A stretch of 13,415 bases of DNA, taken from the NCBI GenBank assembly GCA_947626725.1, contig CANQTI010000033.1:1-13415 (forward strand), in the 5' to 3' direction. Every line of letters starts with the position of its first letter. Position 1 is the first letter of the stretch. Below the pieces are notes generated by a model, which saw only the letters and a program-made list of their open reading frames with translations, was not told where the DNA came from and did no database searches. The position numbers were made by a program, and so were the translations under genes. Shown piece by piece: positions 1-7,447 of this stretch. Origin of the DNA: an uncultured Eisenbergiella sp. GTDB taxonomy: Bacteria > Bacillota > Clostridia > Lachnospirales > Lachnospiraceae.

Positions 1-2
1 AT

Positions 3-635
3 ACGTCCATCCATACGGATTTCGCCAGCCATGAAGTACAGTTCGGCTATATCCGCCGCGTAACGAACCGGAATACCCCGATTGAAAAAGCGAAGTTTGA
101 GGTATCCAATCACAAATATACGGATCTGTCCGAAACGCGCTACGGAGCGGCTGTGCTGAACGACTGCAAATACGGGATCAGCGTGCAGGATTCCCGGATG
201 CGCCTGTCCCTGCATAAAGGCGGGTGCCTGCCGGATTACAGGGGCGATAAAGGCGTGCATATGTGCACCTACGCGTTTTTGCCGCATATGGGCAGCCTGT
301 CGGCGGAGAACGTCGTGCGGCCGGCCTATCTGCTGAACGAAGGGCCGCTCGTCACGGAAGGCAGTCTTTTTATGGAAAGTTTGGTACGGATCGGATGTGA
401 TCATGTGATCGCGGAAACCGTGAAGCCGCTGGAATGCGCGGAAAAAGGGTTCATCCTGCGCCTGTATGAGGCCGAGGGCGCGGCGGATACTGCGGAGATC
501 TCCTTCGGCATACCCGTAAAAAATGTAGCTGAAACGAATCTGCTGGAGGAAGTGCAGACGGGGCACGGCGCGGTACAGCGTCTGAAGCTGTCTTTCAGAC
601 CCTTTGAGATCAAAACATTGAAAGTGAGCTATTGA
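3..635 (+). CDS. GH38 alpha-mannosidase, C-terminal fragment
   Basis: The reading frame is open from the left edge, so the gene begins outside the window and only about 210 C-terminal residues are visible. The GTG at 153 is an internal Val codon, not a start. The visible part resembles the C-terminal beta-sandwich of glycoside hydrolase family 38, with the typical run YGAAVLNDCKYGISV followed by LSLHKGG, the Asp-Lys-Gly-x-His segment and Ala-Phe-Leu-Pro-His. The family hydrolyses alpha-linked mannosides, usually in the cytosol in Firmicutes, releasing mannose from imported oligosaccharides. The catalytic domain lies outside the window, so activity cannot be judged. A sugar-responsive GntR-type regulator lies downstream, which fits a glycan-use locus. 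The family call is firm; the exact linkage specificity is unknown. Confidence 0.88.
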   Translation, partial: TSIHTDFASHEVQFGYIRRVTNRNTPIEKAKFEVSNHKYTDLSETRYGAAVLNDCKYGISVQDSRMRLSLHKGGCLPDYRGDKGVHMCTYAFLPHMGSLSAENVVRPAYLLNEGPLVTEGSLFMESLVRIGCDHVIAETVKPLECAEKGFILRLYEAEGAADTAEISFGIPVKNVAETNLLEEVQTGHGAVQRLKLSFRPFEIKTLKVSY

Positions 636-640
636 TAGTG

Positions 641-670
641 ACGGGGTCGGTTGGGAACAATCGGCCCCGT
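641..670 (+). terminator. Hairpin after the alpha-mannosidase gene
   Basis: The arms acggggtcggtt and aatcggccccgt form a 12-bp stem with two G-U pairs and a 6-base loop, starting 5 bases after the stop codon. No T-run follows, so it is either an atypical terminator or an mRNA 3'-end stabiliser. Confidence 0.5.
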
Positions 671-799
671 TGAAATAGGGGAACGTATTTTGTTGCATGA
701 GAGAAGCACTGGGTAGGAGTCAGTCCAATAGTTCCGTGGAGGTGGCCTTCAGAGCGATGTTTCCGCAGCCTCCTGCAAGACGGCCGGGTTTTGCAGCGA

Positions 800-829
800 T
801 TGACAACAGCGGATGCGGAATGATATAAC
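800..829 (+). promoter_or_regulatory. Candidate sigma-A promoter of the GntR-type regulator
   Basis: A perfect -35 TTGACA (800-805) is followed after 18 bases by TATAAC (824-829). Transcription would start near 836, about 65 bases before the regulator's start. The 10-base direct repeat GATCATGAAA at 840-849 and 877-886 lies just downstream and could be an operator. Confidence 0.6.
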
Positions 830-902
830 AATATATAGCGATCATGAAATAATTGCTGCGGGACAGATCGAAAACGGATCATGAAAGCGGGCACGGAAGG
901 CG

Positions 903-2018
903 ATGGTGAAGGATATGGACGGAAACGAACTGTTATATGAGAAGATACTGCTTTATTTAAAGAACATGATTCAGAACGGAGAACTGCTTCCGGGGGACAA
1001 GCTGCCGACGGAGATGGAGCTGGCGGAGAAGTTCGGCGTCAGCCGCATCACTTCGAAAAGGGCCATGGAGGAGCTGAGACTGGCCGGTCTGATCTACCGG
1101 ATCAGAGGACGAGGGAGCTTCGTATCCGGAACGGAAAAAGAAGAAGAGACGGAGGAGAAGCCGGGCGCAGGAACGGATTACAGCAAGGTGGTGGCCTTTG
1201 TACTCCCCTTTTCCTGTTCAAACGGAGGCCTTATGGATACCATACGGGGCGCTTCCGGTGTTCTGGCGGAGAACGGGTATATTCTGGACGTCAAATACAG
1301 CAATCGAAGTACAGAAGAGGAAAAAGAGCTTTTGGAAAGTCTCTATGAGAAAAAGCTTGGCGGCATTATCTTCTATCCGATCTCGGACAGAAAAAATCTG
1401 GAGCTGATGAATATGTTCAGCCTGGATGAGTATCCGATCGTGTCCATCGACAAATATTTTGAGAGCGTTCCCGTCAGCTGTGTGGTATCGGATAACCAGA
1501 AGGGAGAATACGAAGCGGCGAAGTATCTGCTGGGCCTCGGCCATAAGAATATCGCTTTCCTGTCCGATGTGAGAATTGAAGACGCCACTTCGGTCAGGAA
1601 CCGATATTTCGGATACTGCAGGGCGCTGAAGGAGAGCGGGATTCCCATCCGGCAGGAATTCGTGAAGAACGGAGATTTCCGTGATCTGCTGAAAGAACCG
1701 GCGCTTGTTATCCTGAAGGAGCTGCTGAAGGACGGCGTGACCGCGATGTGCTGCATCAACGACTATGTGGCCGTTTTTATCATCAAATGCCTGGAAAATC
1801 TCGGCGTCAGGGTGCCGGAGGATGTTTCCGTGATCGGATTTGACGATATCGATGTCGGCGTGTATGCGGGGCTGACGACGGTCCGTCAGAATATGGTATA
1901 TATGGGGGAATGTGCGGCCCGGTACATCGTAAACTGCAATCAGACGAAAAGCTGCGATTATACGAAGACCGTGATACCGGTGGAAATGGTGCAGCGGGAA
2001 TCCTGCGCGGAACTGTGA
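903..2018 (+). CDS. GntR-family regulator with LacI-type sugar-binding domain (AraR-like)
   Basis: A 371-residue transcription factor. Residues about 8-76 form a GntR winged helix-turn-helix, with the hallmark GDKLPTEMELAEKFGVSR and the wing RIRGRGSFV. An acidic linker (about 78-92) leads to a periplasmic-binding-protein-like effector domain from about 95 to the end, including VIGFDD near 310 followed by TTVRQN, as in LacI/GalR proteins. This combination is the AraR type, normally a sugar-responsive DNA-binding repressor. The ligand cannot be read from sequence; the adjacent alpha-mannosidase makes a mannose-related or glycan-derived signal plausible. Start choice: GGAAGG lies only 2 bases before ATG 903, which is tight; the in-frame ATG at 915 is an alternative. 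The gene appears to have its own promoter at 800-829. Confidence 0.9.
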   Translation: MVKDMDGNELLYEKILLYLKNMIQNGELLPGDKLPTEMELAEKFGVSRITSKRAMEELRLAGLIYRIRGRGSFVSGTEKEEETEEKPGAGTDYSKVVAFVLPFSCSNGGLMDTIRGASGVLAENGYILDVKYSNRSTEEEKELLESLYEKKLGGIIFYPISDRKNLELMNMFSLDEYPIVSIDKYFESVPVSCVVSDNQKGEYEAAKYLLGLGHKNIAFLSDVRIEDATSVRNRYFGYCRALKESGIPIRQEFVKNGDFRDLLKEPALVILKELLKDGVTAMCCINDYVAVFIIKCLENLGVRVPEDVSVIGFDDIDVGVYAGLTTVRQNMVYMGECAARYIVNCNQTKSCDYTKTVIPVEMVQRESCAEL

Positions 2019-2125
2019 TAGAAAAGAGTATTTTATAGATGGCTGTTAGCGGCCCATATATCGACAGAAAACTTTTTGCTGTGTTCCTATGAACTTAAGA
2101 AAGAACAGGTCTTCAAAGTGATGCC

Positions 2126-2153
2126 TTGACAGCGTCCGAATGCGTGCTATAAT
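2126..2153 (+). promoter_or_regulatory. Near-consensus sigma-A promoter upstream of the antiporter
   Basis: TTGACA (2126-2131), a 16-base spacer, then TATAAT (2148-2153): both hexamers match consensus exactly. The expected start is near 2160, giving a leader of about 245 nt before the antiporter start at 2407. Confidence 0.8.
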
Positions 2154-2159
2154 GATACC

Positions 2160-2406
2160 CGGACATAAGAAGGAGATCGGAAAGGACCTCCGATCCCCTG
2201 CCATGGCAACGAAGAACGCACGAACAGCGCCTCGCGATCCAGCGGGGCGCTGTTTATGAATATAAAACAGGGAAGGCCTGACGGGCGCGAGTCAGGTCCC
2301 CCGAGAAAGCTGGTTTTCCGGTGCAAAGAGATCCCATCTCCGGAAAAGCAGATGCGGACTTTTCGGCGGACGTCTTTCCTGCTGACAATTTGGAGGTGTA
2401 TTCAGG
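2160..2406 (+). promoter_or_regulatory. Long structured 5' leader, possible cis-regulatory RNA or small RNA
   Basis: This gene-free stretch contains several hairpins: gatcgga/tccgatc (2175-2181 with 2189-2195), a 13-bp GC-rich hairpin at 2223-2254, cctgac/gtcagg (2277-2282 with 2291-2296), and ttttccgg/ccggaaaa (2314-2321 with 2340-2347). The 2223-2254 hairpin looks like an attenuator or the 3' end of a roughly 95-nt small RNA. The C-run at 2195-2198 could instead pair with the G-run at 2244-2247, giving a possible switch. I looked for conserved cores of c-di-AMP (ydaO), manganese (yybP-ykoY), fluoride and purine riboswitches and recognised none. Function unknown. Confidence 0.45.
2223..2255 (+). 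terminator. GC-rich hairpin within the antiporter leader (attenuator-like)
   Basis: aacagcgcctcgc pairs with gcggggcgctgtt across the 6-base loop gatcca, a 13-bp stem with one G-U pair. Only three Ts follow (2253-2255) before an AT-rich stretch, so termination would probably be partial. Confidence 0.5.
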
Positions 2407-3708
2407 ATGCAGATTTTGATACAGTTGTTTGCCGCTCTGTTCGGCGGTCTTTTGATGACCCGTCTGGCAAAAAAACTTCAGTTGCCCGCCGTTACTGCCT
2501 ATTTGGTAACGGGCGTGCTGCTGGGCCCTTTTTGCCTGGGCGCGTTTGGCATCGGTTTCCGTACCCTCGAGGAAGTGGGGAGTATGGATTTGATCTCCCA
2601 GATGGCGCTGGGCTTTATCGCGTTTACCATTGGCAACGAATTTAGACTGGAACAATTGAAGCATATGGGACGGCAGGCGATTACGGTGGGAATTTTACAG
2701 GCCGTGATCACCACAGCGCTGGTGGATCTTGCGCTGACGGCGCTGCACCTCATTTTCCCGCAGGTGATCACCGTTTCCTCGGCCATCACGCTGGGTGCCA
2801 TTGCCGCTGCAACAGCTCCTGCCGCGACCCTGATGGTGGTGCGGCAGTATAAAGCGGAGGGACCACTGACCAAGCTGCTCCTGTTGGTGGTGGCCATTGA
2901 TGATGCGGTGGGGCTGGTTGTGTTCGCTGCCTCTTTTGGCATTGCGGATGCGTTGGAAAGCGGGACGGTCAGCATGCAGAGCATGCTGCTGGAGCCAATC
3001 CTGGAGATCGTGCTTTCTCTGCTGCTGGGCGCTCTGGCCGGGGTGCTTTTAAACTGGGTGGAACGCTACTTCCATTCCGGCAGCAAACGGCTTGGCATTT
3101 CCATTTCCTGCGTCCTGTTCACAGTAAGCGTGTCCATGGCAGAGTTTGATATAGCCGGGGTTCATGTCAGCTTCAGCCTGCTGCTGGCATGTATGATGGC
3201 GGGAACCGTGTTCTGCAATATCTGTGATTTTTCCGAAAGTCTGATGGAGCATGTCGAAGACTGGACCGCGCCGCTGTATGTTTTATTCTTCGTGCTCTCC
3301 GGAGCGGAGCTGGATTTGCGCATCCTGTCCAATCCTATGGTATTGCTCATCGGTGTCGTGTATATTATTTTCCGTTCTCTTGGCAAATATTTTGGGGCGT
3401 ATGGCAGCTGTGCCCTCACGAAATGCAGTCCGAGTATTACAAAATATCTCGGCATCACTTTGCTGCCTCAGGCCGGGGTTTCTCTGGGCATGGCCCTTAC
3501 CGCGCAGAAGCTTCAGGCCGGGGCCACAATCCGCAGTGTGGTGCTGTTCTCCGTGCTGGTATATGAGCTGGTAGGTCCTGCGCTGACAAAGTACGCACTG
3601 ATGGCCGCCGGTGAGATTCATACGGAGGGTCGGACTGACGCCCGTCACAGAAACCGGCCTGCAGAGCTTTTTCATCTGGGCCGTCATGAGGAAGCAAATC
3701 AGAAGTAA
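2407..3708 (+). CDS. CPA2-family cation/proton antiporter
   Basis: A 433-residue polytopic membrane protein of the Na+/H+ exchanger fold (PF00999, Kef/NapA-like CPA2 branch). Visible hallmarks are the early YLVTGVLLGP loop (about 32-41), ATAPAAT (about 135-141) in the position of the discontinuous helix, the paired Asp of AIDDAVGL (Asp165-Asp166) at the ion-binding site, and the late PQAGVSLGMAL segment. In this superfamily a DD pair is usually linked to electrogenic Na+/H+ exchange, whereas Kef K+ efflux proteins commonly have QD. It ends in a roughly 30-residue charged tail and lacks the TrkA-N/RCK domain of classical KefB/KefC, so nucleotide or glutathione gating is not expected. The SD GGAGG (2392-2396) lies 10 bases before the ATG. 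The gene appears monocistronic, with a promoter at 2126 and terminator at 3852. Na+ versus K+ is not resolved. Confidence 0.88.
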   Translation: MQILIQLFAALFGGLLMTRLAKKLQLPAVTAYLVTGVLLGPFCLGAFGIGFRTLEEVGSMDLISQMALGFIAFTIGNEFRLEQLKHMGRQAITVGILQAVITTALVDLALTALHLIFPQVITVSSAITLGAIAAATAPAATLMVVRQYKAEGPLTKLLLLVVAIDDAVGLVVFAASFGIADALESGTVSMQSMLLEPILEIVLSLLLGALAGVLLNWVERYFHSGSKRLGISISCVLFTVSVSMAEFDIAGVHVSFSLLLACMMAGTVFCNICDFSESLMEHVEDWTAPLYVLFFVLSGAELDLRILSNPMVLLIGVVYIIFRSLGKYFGAYGSCALTKCSPSITKYLGITLLPQAGVSLGMALTAQKLQAGATIRSVVLFSVLVYELVGPALTKYALMAAGEIHTEGRTDARHRNRPAELFHLGRHEEANQK

Positions 3709-3851
3709 TTCGATGCGTTTTCATTATGCATGTTTCTGAGAGAGAATGCTTTCCAAATATTTTGGGAATTTTCCAGCGGACCGAATAATACCAAATATGG
3801 GATTAGATAAAAAACAAATACAGAATATAGCGGGCCTGTTTGACAAAGCGG

Positions 3852-3883
3852 AGAAGGGATGTGCATCACATCTCTTCTTTTTT
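3852..3883 (+). terminator. Intrinsic terminator after the antiporter; left copy of a repeated hairpin
   Basis: The arms agaagggatgtg (3852-3863) and cacatctcttct (3867-3878) form a 12-bp stem with one G-U pair over the loop CAT, followed by six Ts (3878-3883). It ends the antiporter transcript about 140 bases after the stop. The first 28 bases recur at 11040-11067 with one difference. Confidence 0.9.
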
Positions 3884-3947
3884 ATGGGTAAAAGAAATAC
3901 TTTTTTTCAGGAAATAGGCCATAAGATCATGACCACCTGAATGATTG

Positions 3948-3981
3948 TTGTGTTGTGTCTAATGAAATATTATGATATAGT
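3948..3981 (+). promoter_or_regulatory. Candidate promoter of the first CotH-VTC-DUF4956 module
   Basis: TTGTGT (3948-3953), 17 bases, then TATGAT (3971-3976). An overlapping alternative is TTGTGT (3953-3958), 17 bases, then TATAGT (3976-3981). Both lie after the terminator and within 70 bases of the CotH start. The match is modest, and a sporulation sigma factor cannot be excluded. Confidence 0.35.
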
Positions 3982-4014
3982 AATAATCGGTTGTGAACTA
4001 ATTTACAAAGAAAG

Positions 4015-5940
4015 ATGATAAATATGCGAATAGGACATATAAAACTGCGAAAAATGAGGTGGCTTGGACTGCTTATATTTGTGGTATTTCCGTTGCTCCT
4101 TTCACCGGAATGGTTTCGGGAGATAAAGATAGCAGGAATGCTTCGGCATAACAGAATTGAGGACAGTCTGATATTTCGTTATGCGGGAATTAGAGAAGTG
4201 AGCTGTTATAATGAAAATCCTGATGATTCAGAAAAAATGAGCTACATTTTTTTACCTTCATTTGCGGATCCAAAAGAGATAGAGATAGAAACCATAGCAT
4301 ACCAAGTGAAATTTGTGCAGGAAGGAGTGAGTTTTCAAGTACGTTCGGGAAAAGCGGTAAAGCATGAGATAACGATCGGCGAGCCATATGATCTTTCGTT
4401 TTATGATATTCTCGGAAAAGAAATTGGAACAAAAAGACTGATGTTTTTGAAATCAGAGAAGCTGCCGACATTATATGTGTTTACAAAAACTGGGGGAATG
4501 CAGCGATTGGATGCAGATAAAAAGTATAAGGAGGATGGATGGGTAGAACTTTTGGATGTCGAAGGAAACGTCATTTTTTCGGATGAATTGAGAAGTATTT
4601 CCGCAAGAGGAAACCAAACCTTCAGTTTTGAAAAGAAGTCATATCAGTTGAATATGAAAGAAGACGTGAATCTTCTGGGGATGGGCAGAGCAGATGCATG
4701 GATTTTATTAAGCAATGTATATGATCCCTCATATATCAGGAATAAACTGACTTATGAAATGGCAGAACAGGCAGGGATGCCGGCAAGCCCGGATTCCGAA
4801 TATATCGATGTTTATTTTAACGGGATTTATGGAGGACTATATCAGCTTTGTGAAAAGGTGGAAATTGGAGAAAACAGATTGGAGATTGCGGATCTTGAAC
4901 GGCAAAACCGGATGCTGAACGGCGATGCCCTGGATTATGTGGATACATTTTCCGAGAGTAATGGGACGCAGAAAGGAACGGAGCTTGTATTTGATCCGGA
5001 GGATATAACGGGAGGATACCTGCTGGAACGGGATTACGGGGAAAAATTTGAGGAAGTAATCAGTGGGTTTATCACAAAAAGAGGGGATCATTTTGCTTTA
5101 AAGAATCCATCTCATGCATCTAAGAAAGAAGTCGCCTATATAAACAGACTAGTACAGGAAATTGAAGATGCGATCTGTGCACCGGATGGGGTGAATCCTG
5201 AAACAGGGAAACGATATACGGATTATATTGATCTAAAATCCTGGGCGGATAAATATTTGGTAGAAGAAATTACAAGAAATAATGGCGGAGGGGCCACAAG
5301 TTCCTTTTTTTATAAACCGCAGGATTCTGTGAGCCATAAAGTTTTCGGAGGACCAGTATGGGATTATGATAAGGGATATGGGAATGCAAGCGGTTATAAT
5401 CAAAATACGGGAGACCTCGGTTTCCTGACCCTCCATGCTGATTACACAAGCTGGTTCTCTGAATTATATCAACAGTCAGACTTTGTAGAAATGGTAAAAA
5501 GAGAATATGCAAATGGGTTTTCTGATTATCTGCAGACAATGGCAGATGAAAAAATCGATGCATATTTGGAACAGATTGATGCAGCAACTATACTGGATCG
5601 GGCCAGATTCGGCCATGTTTACCGTGAATTCGGAGAGGAAGCGCTGGATTATAAAGCCCAGGCGGAAAAAGTGAGGCAGTTTATTCGGGAAAGGAAAATC
5701 TTTTTAGATAAGGTGTGGCTTGAGAATGCGCCTGTGTGTAAAGTATATTTTCGAAATGGACAGGAGGAAAAGGACAGGTGTCTGGGAGTTATAAAAGGAA
5801 GCTGCATTCAGGAACTGCCGACAGAAATAAGAGAAGGAATGGTTTTTCAAGGTTGGCGTAAAAATGGTGCGGTTCAGTATTTGACAACGGAAACGCCGAT
5901 AGAGGAAGATATGACTGTCTACAGCGTTTTTGCTTCGTAA
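4015..5940 (+). CDS. CotH-family atypical protein kinase-like protein, copy 1 (probable catalytic Asp loss)
   Basis: A 641-residue protein with an N-terminal membrane anchor (about 16-30), an N-terminal region, a CotH domain (about 145-560), and a C-terminal module (about 575-641) with the FQGWRKNG...TVYSVF pattern of InlB B-type/Listeria-Bacteroides repeats. CotH hallmarks are Arg198-Gly-Asn, the Lys pair 207-208 (ATP-binding region), an LLGM segment, YFNGIYGGLYQL, and the metal-binding WDYD (Asp450, Asp452). CotH proteins phosphorylate spore-coat or secreted proteins. Where the family, and copy 2 here, has N-x-Asp, this protein reads Asn422-Asn-Gly424, so it may be catalytically weak or a pseudokinase. 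The anchor implies that the domain faces outward. ATG 4024 is an alternative start better spaced from the weak AAAGAAAG site. First gene of a three-gene operon; 41 bases to the VTC gene. Confidence 0.85.
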   Translation: MINMRIGHIKLRKMRWLGLLIFVVFPLLLSPEWFREIKIAGMLRHNRIEDSLIFRYAGIREVSCYNENPDDSEKMSYIFLPSFADPKEIEIETIAYQVKFVQEGVSFQVRSGKAVKHEITIGEPYDLSFYDILGKEIGTKRLMFLKSEKLPTLYVFTKTGGMQRLDADKKYKEDGWVELLDVEGNVIFSDELRSISARGNQTFSFEKKSYQLNMKEDVNLLGMGRADAWILLSNVYDPSYIRNKLTYEMAEQAGMPASPDSEYIDVYFNGIYGGLYQLCEKVEIGENRLEIADLERQNRMLNGDALDYVDTFSESNGTQKGTELVFDPEDITGGYLLERDYGEKFEEVISGFITKRGDHFALKNPSHASKKEVAYINRLVQEIEDAICAPDGVNPETGKRYTDYIDLKSWADKYLVEEITRNNGGGATSSFFYKPQDSVSHKVFGGPVWDYDKGYGNASGYNQNTGDLGFLTLHADYTSWFSELYQQSDFVEMVKREYANGFSDYLQTMADEKIDAYLEQIDAATILDRARFGHVYREFGEEALDYKAQAEKVRQFIRERKIFLDKVWLENAPVCKVYFRNGQEEKDRCLGVIKGSCIQELPTEIREGMVFQGWRKNGAVQYLTTETPIEEDMTVYSVFAS

Positions 5941-5981
5941 GCTCAGGGGAAAGACAAGAAGTCCGGTGAGGAAAACGGCAA

Positions 5982-6701
5982 ATGGCGGATGATGTAAAAA
6001 GAGCAATGATAATAGCAGACAAAGCATGGAGACATGAATTCAAATATCTATGTACGGAAGGACAGCTTGCAATGTTGTATCCCCGGCTGGATTCTGTCAT
6101 GTCAATAGATATGCATGCGGGAGGAAATGGAAAATATGAAGTAAAAAGTATGTATTTTGATGATATCGAAGATCGATGTTTTTCTGAGAATGAAAACGGA
6201 ACAGATGTGCGGGAAAAATATCGTATTCGAGTTTATAATAACAGTAAAAAACGGATTTCCTTGGAGAGAAAAAGGAAAGAATGTGATAAAACTTTAAAGG
6301 AAAGCTGTCTGTTGACAGAGGATCAATTTGATTTGCTCGCATATGGGAAAGGACGAATTGCAGAAGAAAAGCTGCCGTTGTTGGCAAAGCAGCTGCTGGT
6401 TTTGGAGAGGACCAGTTTGATGTGCCCGAAAATTACTGTCAGTTATGAGAGAATTCCTTATGTCTATAAAAATGGAAATGTTAGGGTAACGATTGATCGG
6501 GGAATCGCATCGTCTTCTCAGGTGGATCGTTTCTGGGATGATGATTGTGCGCGCAGACAGATTCTCCCGATGGGGTGGCAACTTTTGGAAGTAAAATATG
6601 ATTCTTATCTTCCGGATCCGATTTATCATGCTCTTTCTTTAGAAAATATGCAGAGAATTACATTTTCTAAATATTACTTGTGCAGAAAATTTTTTGTCTG
6701 A
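5982..6701 (+). CDS. VTC-domain polyphosphate polymerase, copy 1
   Basis: A 239-residue soluble protein that is essentially a single VTC domain (PF09359), the fold of the yeast Vtc4 catalytic tunnel, which makes polyphosphate from ATP. Expected tunnel elements are visible: RHEFKY (Arg17, Lys21), MYFDD (57-61), Lys79-Tyr-Arg81-Ile-Arg83, Leu-Glu95-x-Lys97, YERIPYV with Arg157, VRVTID (167-172), and the metal-site Glu203 in LLEVK. It ends with the usual SKYYLC. No signal peptide or membrane helix is seen, so it should act in the cytosol, presumably recruited by the membrane protein encoded next. The start at 5982 is supported by GGTGAGGA (5965-5972) 9 bases upstream; ATG 6006 is a less supported option. 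Polymerase activity is inferred from the family; related triphosphate-tunnel enzymes can have other activities. Confidence 0.88.
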   Translation: MADDVKRAMIIADKAWRHEFKYLCTEGQLAMLYPRLDSVMSIDMHAGGNGKYEVKSMYFDDIEDRCFSENENGTDVREKYRIRVYNNSKKRISLERKRKECDKTLKESCLLTEDQFDLLAYGKGRIAEEKLPLLAKQLLVLERTSLMCPKITVSYERIPYVYKNGNVRVTIDRGIASSSQVDRFWDDDCARRQILPMGWQLLEVKYDSYLPDPIYHALSLENMQRITFSKYYLCRKFFV

Positions 6702-6769
6702 TATTCCTGAAATGCAGGGAAATACCACTTGCTTAATGGAAACTCGATTGAAAATGGGAGGGAAAAACC

Positions 6770-7447
6770 ATGAATTTTAAAGACATTTTTAAGAACTCGT
6801 TTTTAGAGGCATTTGCGGGAAGCCAGGTATCCGGCGGAGAAACCGTGGTGATTCTATTATGCACTTGTTTGGTTGCCATATATATTTTTGGAATATATAG
6901 GGTGATCACCAGAAAGACATTTTATTCAAAGACTTTTAATATCTCATTAGCGGCATTAGCTGTCATTACTGCAATCGTTATTTTGACGGTGCAGTCCAAC
7001 GTAGTGCTTTCTCTTGGCATGGTCGGAGCGCTTTCTATTGTAAGATTTCGGACTGCGGTTAAAGATCCGATGGATCTTGTATTTTTATTTTGGGCGATCA
7101 GCGTTGGGATCGCCTGCGGCGCGGGGATGCTGGAAATTGCAGTAATAGGGTCGCTGGTTTTGACCGGACTTATTTTCGTACTAAATTATTTACCTATGGC
7201 AAAGGCCCCAATGATTTTGGTAATAAATGCGGAAAGTGAAAAAGGACAAACTGTGGAGATCATGGAAGCTGTGAAAAAATACAGCAAGTATCACAAAGTA
7301 AAATCCCGCAATCTTACGGAGGGGCGCTTAGATATGGTGCTGGAACTTTGGGTAACAAAAGAAGAGGAATTGGTTGAGCAGATTGCTGCGTTGCCGAAAG
7401 TGCATAATGTATCCCTGATGTCACATGACGGGGAGATCACATTTTAA
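6770..7447 (+). CDS. DUF4956 integral membrane protein, copy 1
   Basis: A 225-residue membrane protein. Hydrophobic segments lie at about 25-44, 57-75, 78-90 and 102-142 (the last probably two helices), followed by a soluble C-terminal domain (about 147-225) that looks like a small alpha/beta regulatory domain. The most conserved stretch, GALSIVRFRTAVKDP (86-100), sits between membrane segments and carries two Arg and one Lys, suitable for contact with a polyanion. The family has no assigned function to my knowledge. Position after a VTC polymerase in both modules suggests a membrane platform or channel for the polymer, comparable in role (not shown by homology) to the Vtc1-type membrane part of the yeast complex. 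There is a weak resemblance to MgtC/SapB proteins in the GALSIVRFR region. A strong SD, GGGAGGG (6756-6762), lies 7 bases before the ATG. Confidence 0.85.
   Translation: MNFKDIFKNSFLEAFAGSQVSGGETVVILLCTCLVAIYIFGIYRVITRKTFYSKTFNISLAALAVITAIVILTVQSNVVLSLGMVGALSIVRFRTAVKDPMDLVFLFWAISVGIACGAGMLEIAVIGSLVLTGLIFVLNYLPMAKAPMILVINAESEKGQTVEIMEAVKKYSKYHKVKSRNLTEGRLDMVLELWVTKEEELVEQIAALPKVHNVSLMSHDGEITF

Noticed and set aside
153..635. Apparent 160-residue gene starting at GTG 153
   Set aside because: The frame is open to the left edge and the upstream residues match the same GH38 domain, so 153 is an internal Val codon.
757..828. Small 23-residue ORF with GGAGGTGG 11 bases upstream
   Set aside because: It overlaps the TTGACA/TATAAC promoter of the regulator, resembles nothing known, and no separate promoter is visible.
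2256..2645. 129-residue ORF overlapping the antiporter start
   Set aside because: Its second half is the antiporter gene read out of frame, no SD is seen, and the product looks like random basic sequence.
3852..3883. Repeated hairpin as part of a CRISPR or an insertion-sequence end
   Set aside because: There are only two copies about 7.2 kb apart, no spacers and no transposase; stem plus T-run marks a terminator.
3746..3940. 64-residue ORF after the antiporter
   Set aside because: The strong intrinsic terminator at 3852-3883 lies inside it, so a full transcript is unlikely; no family resemblance.
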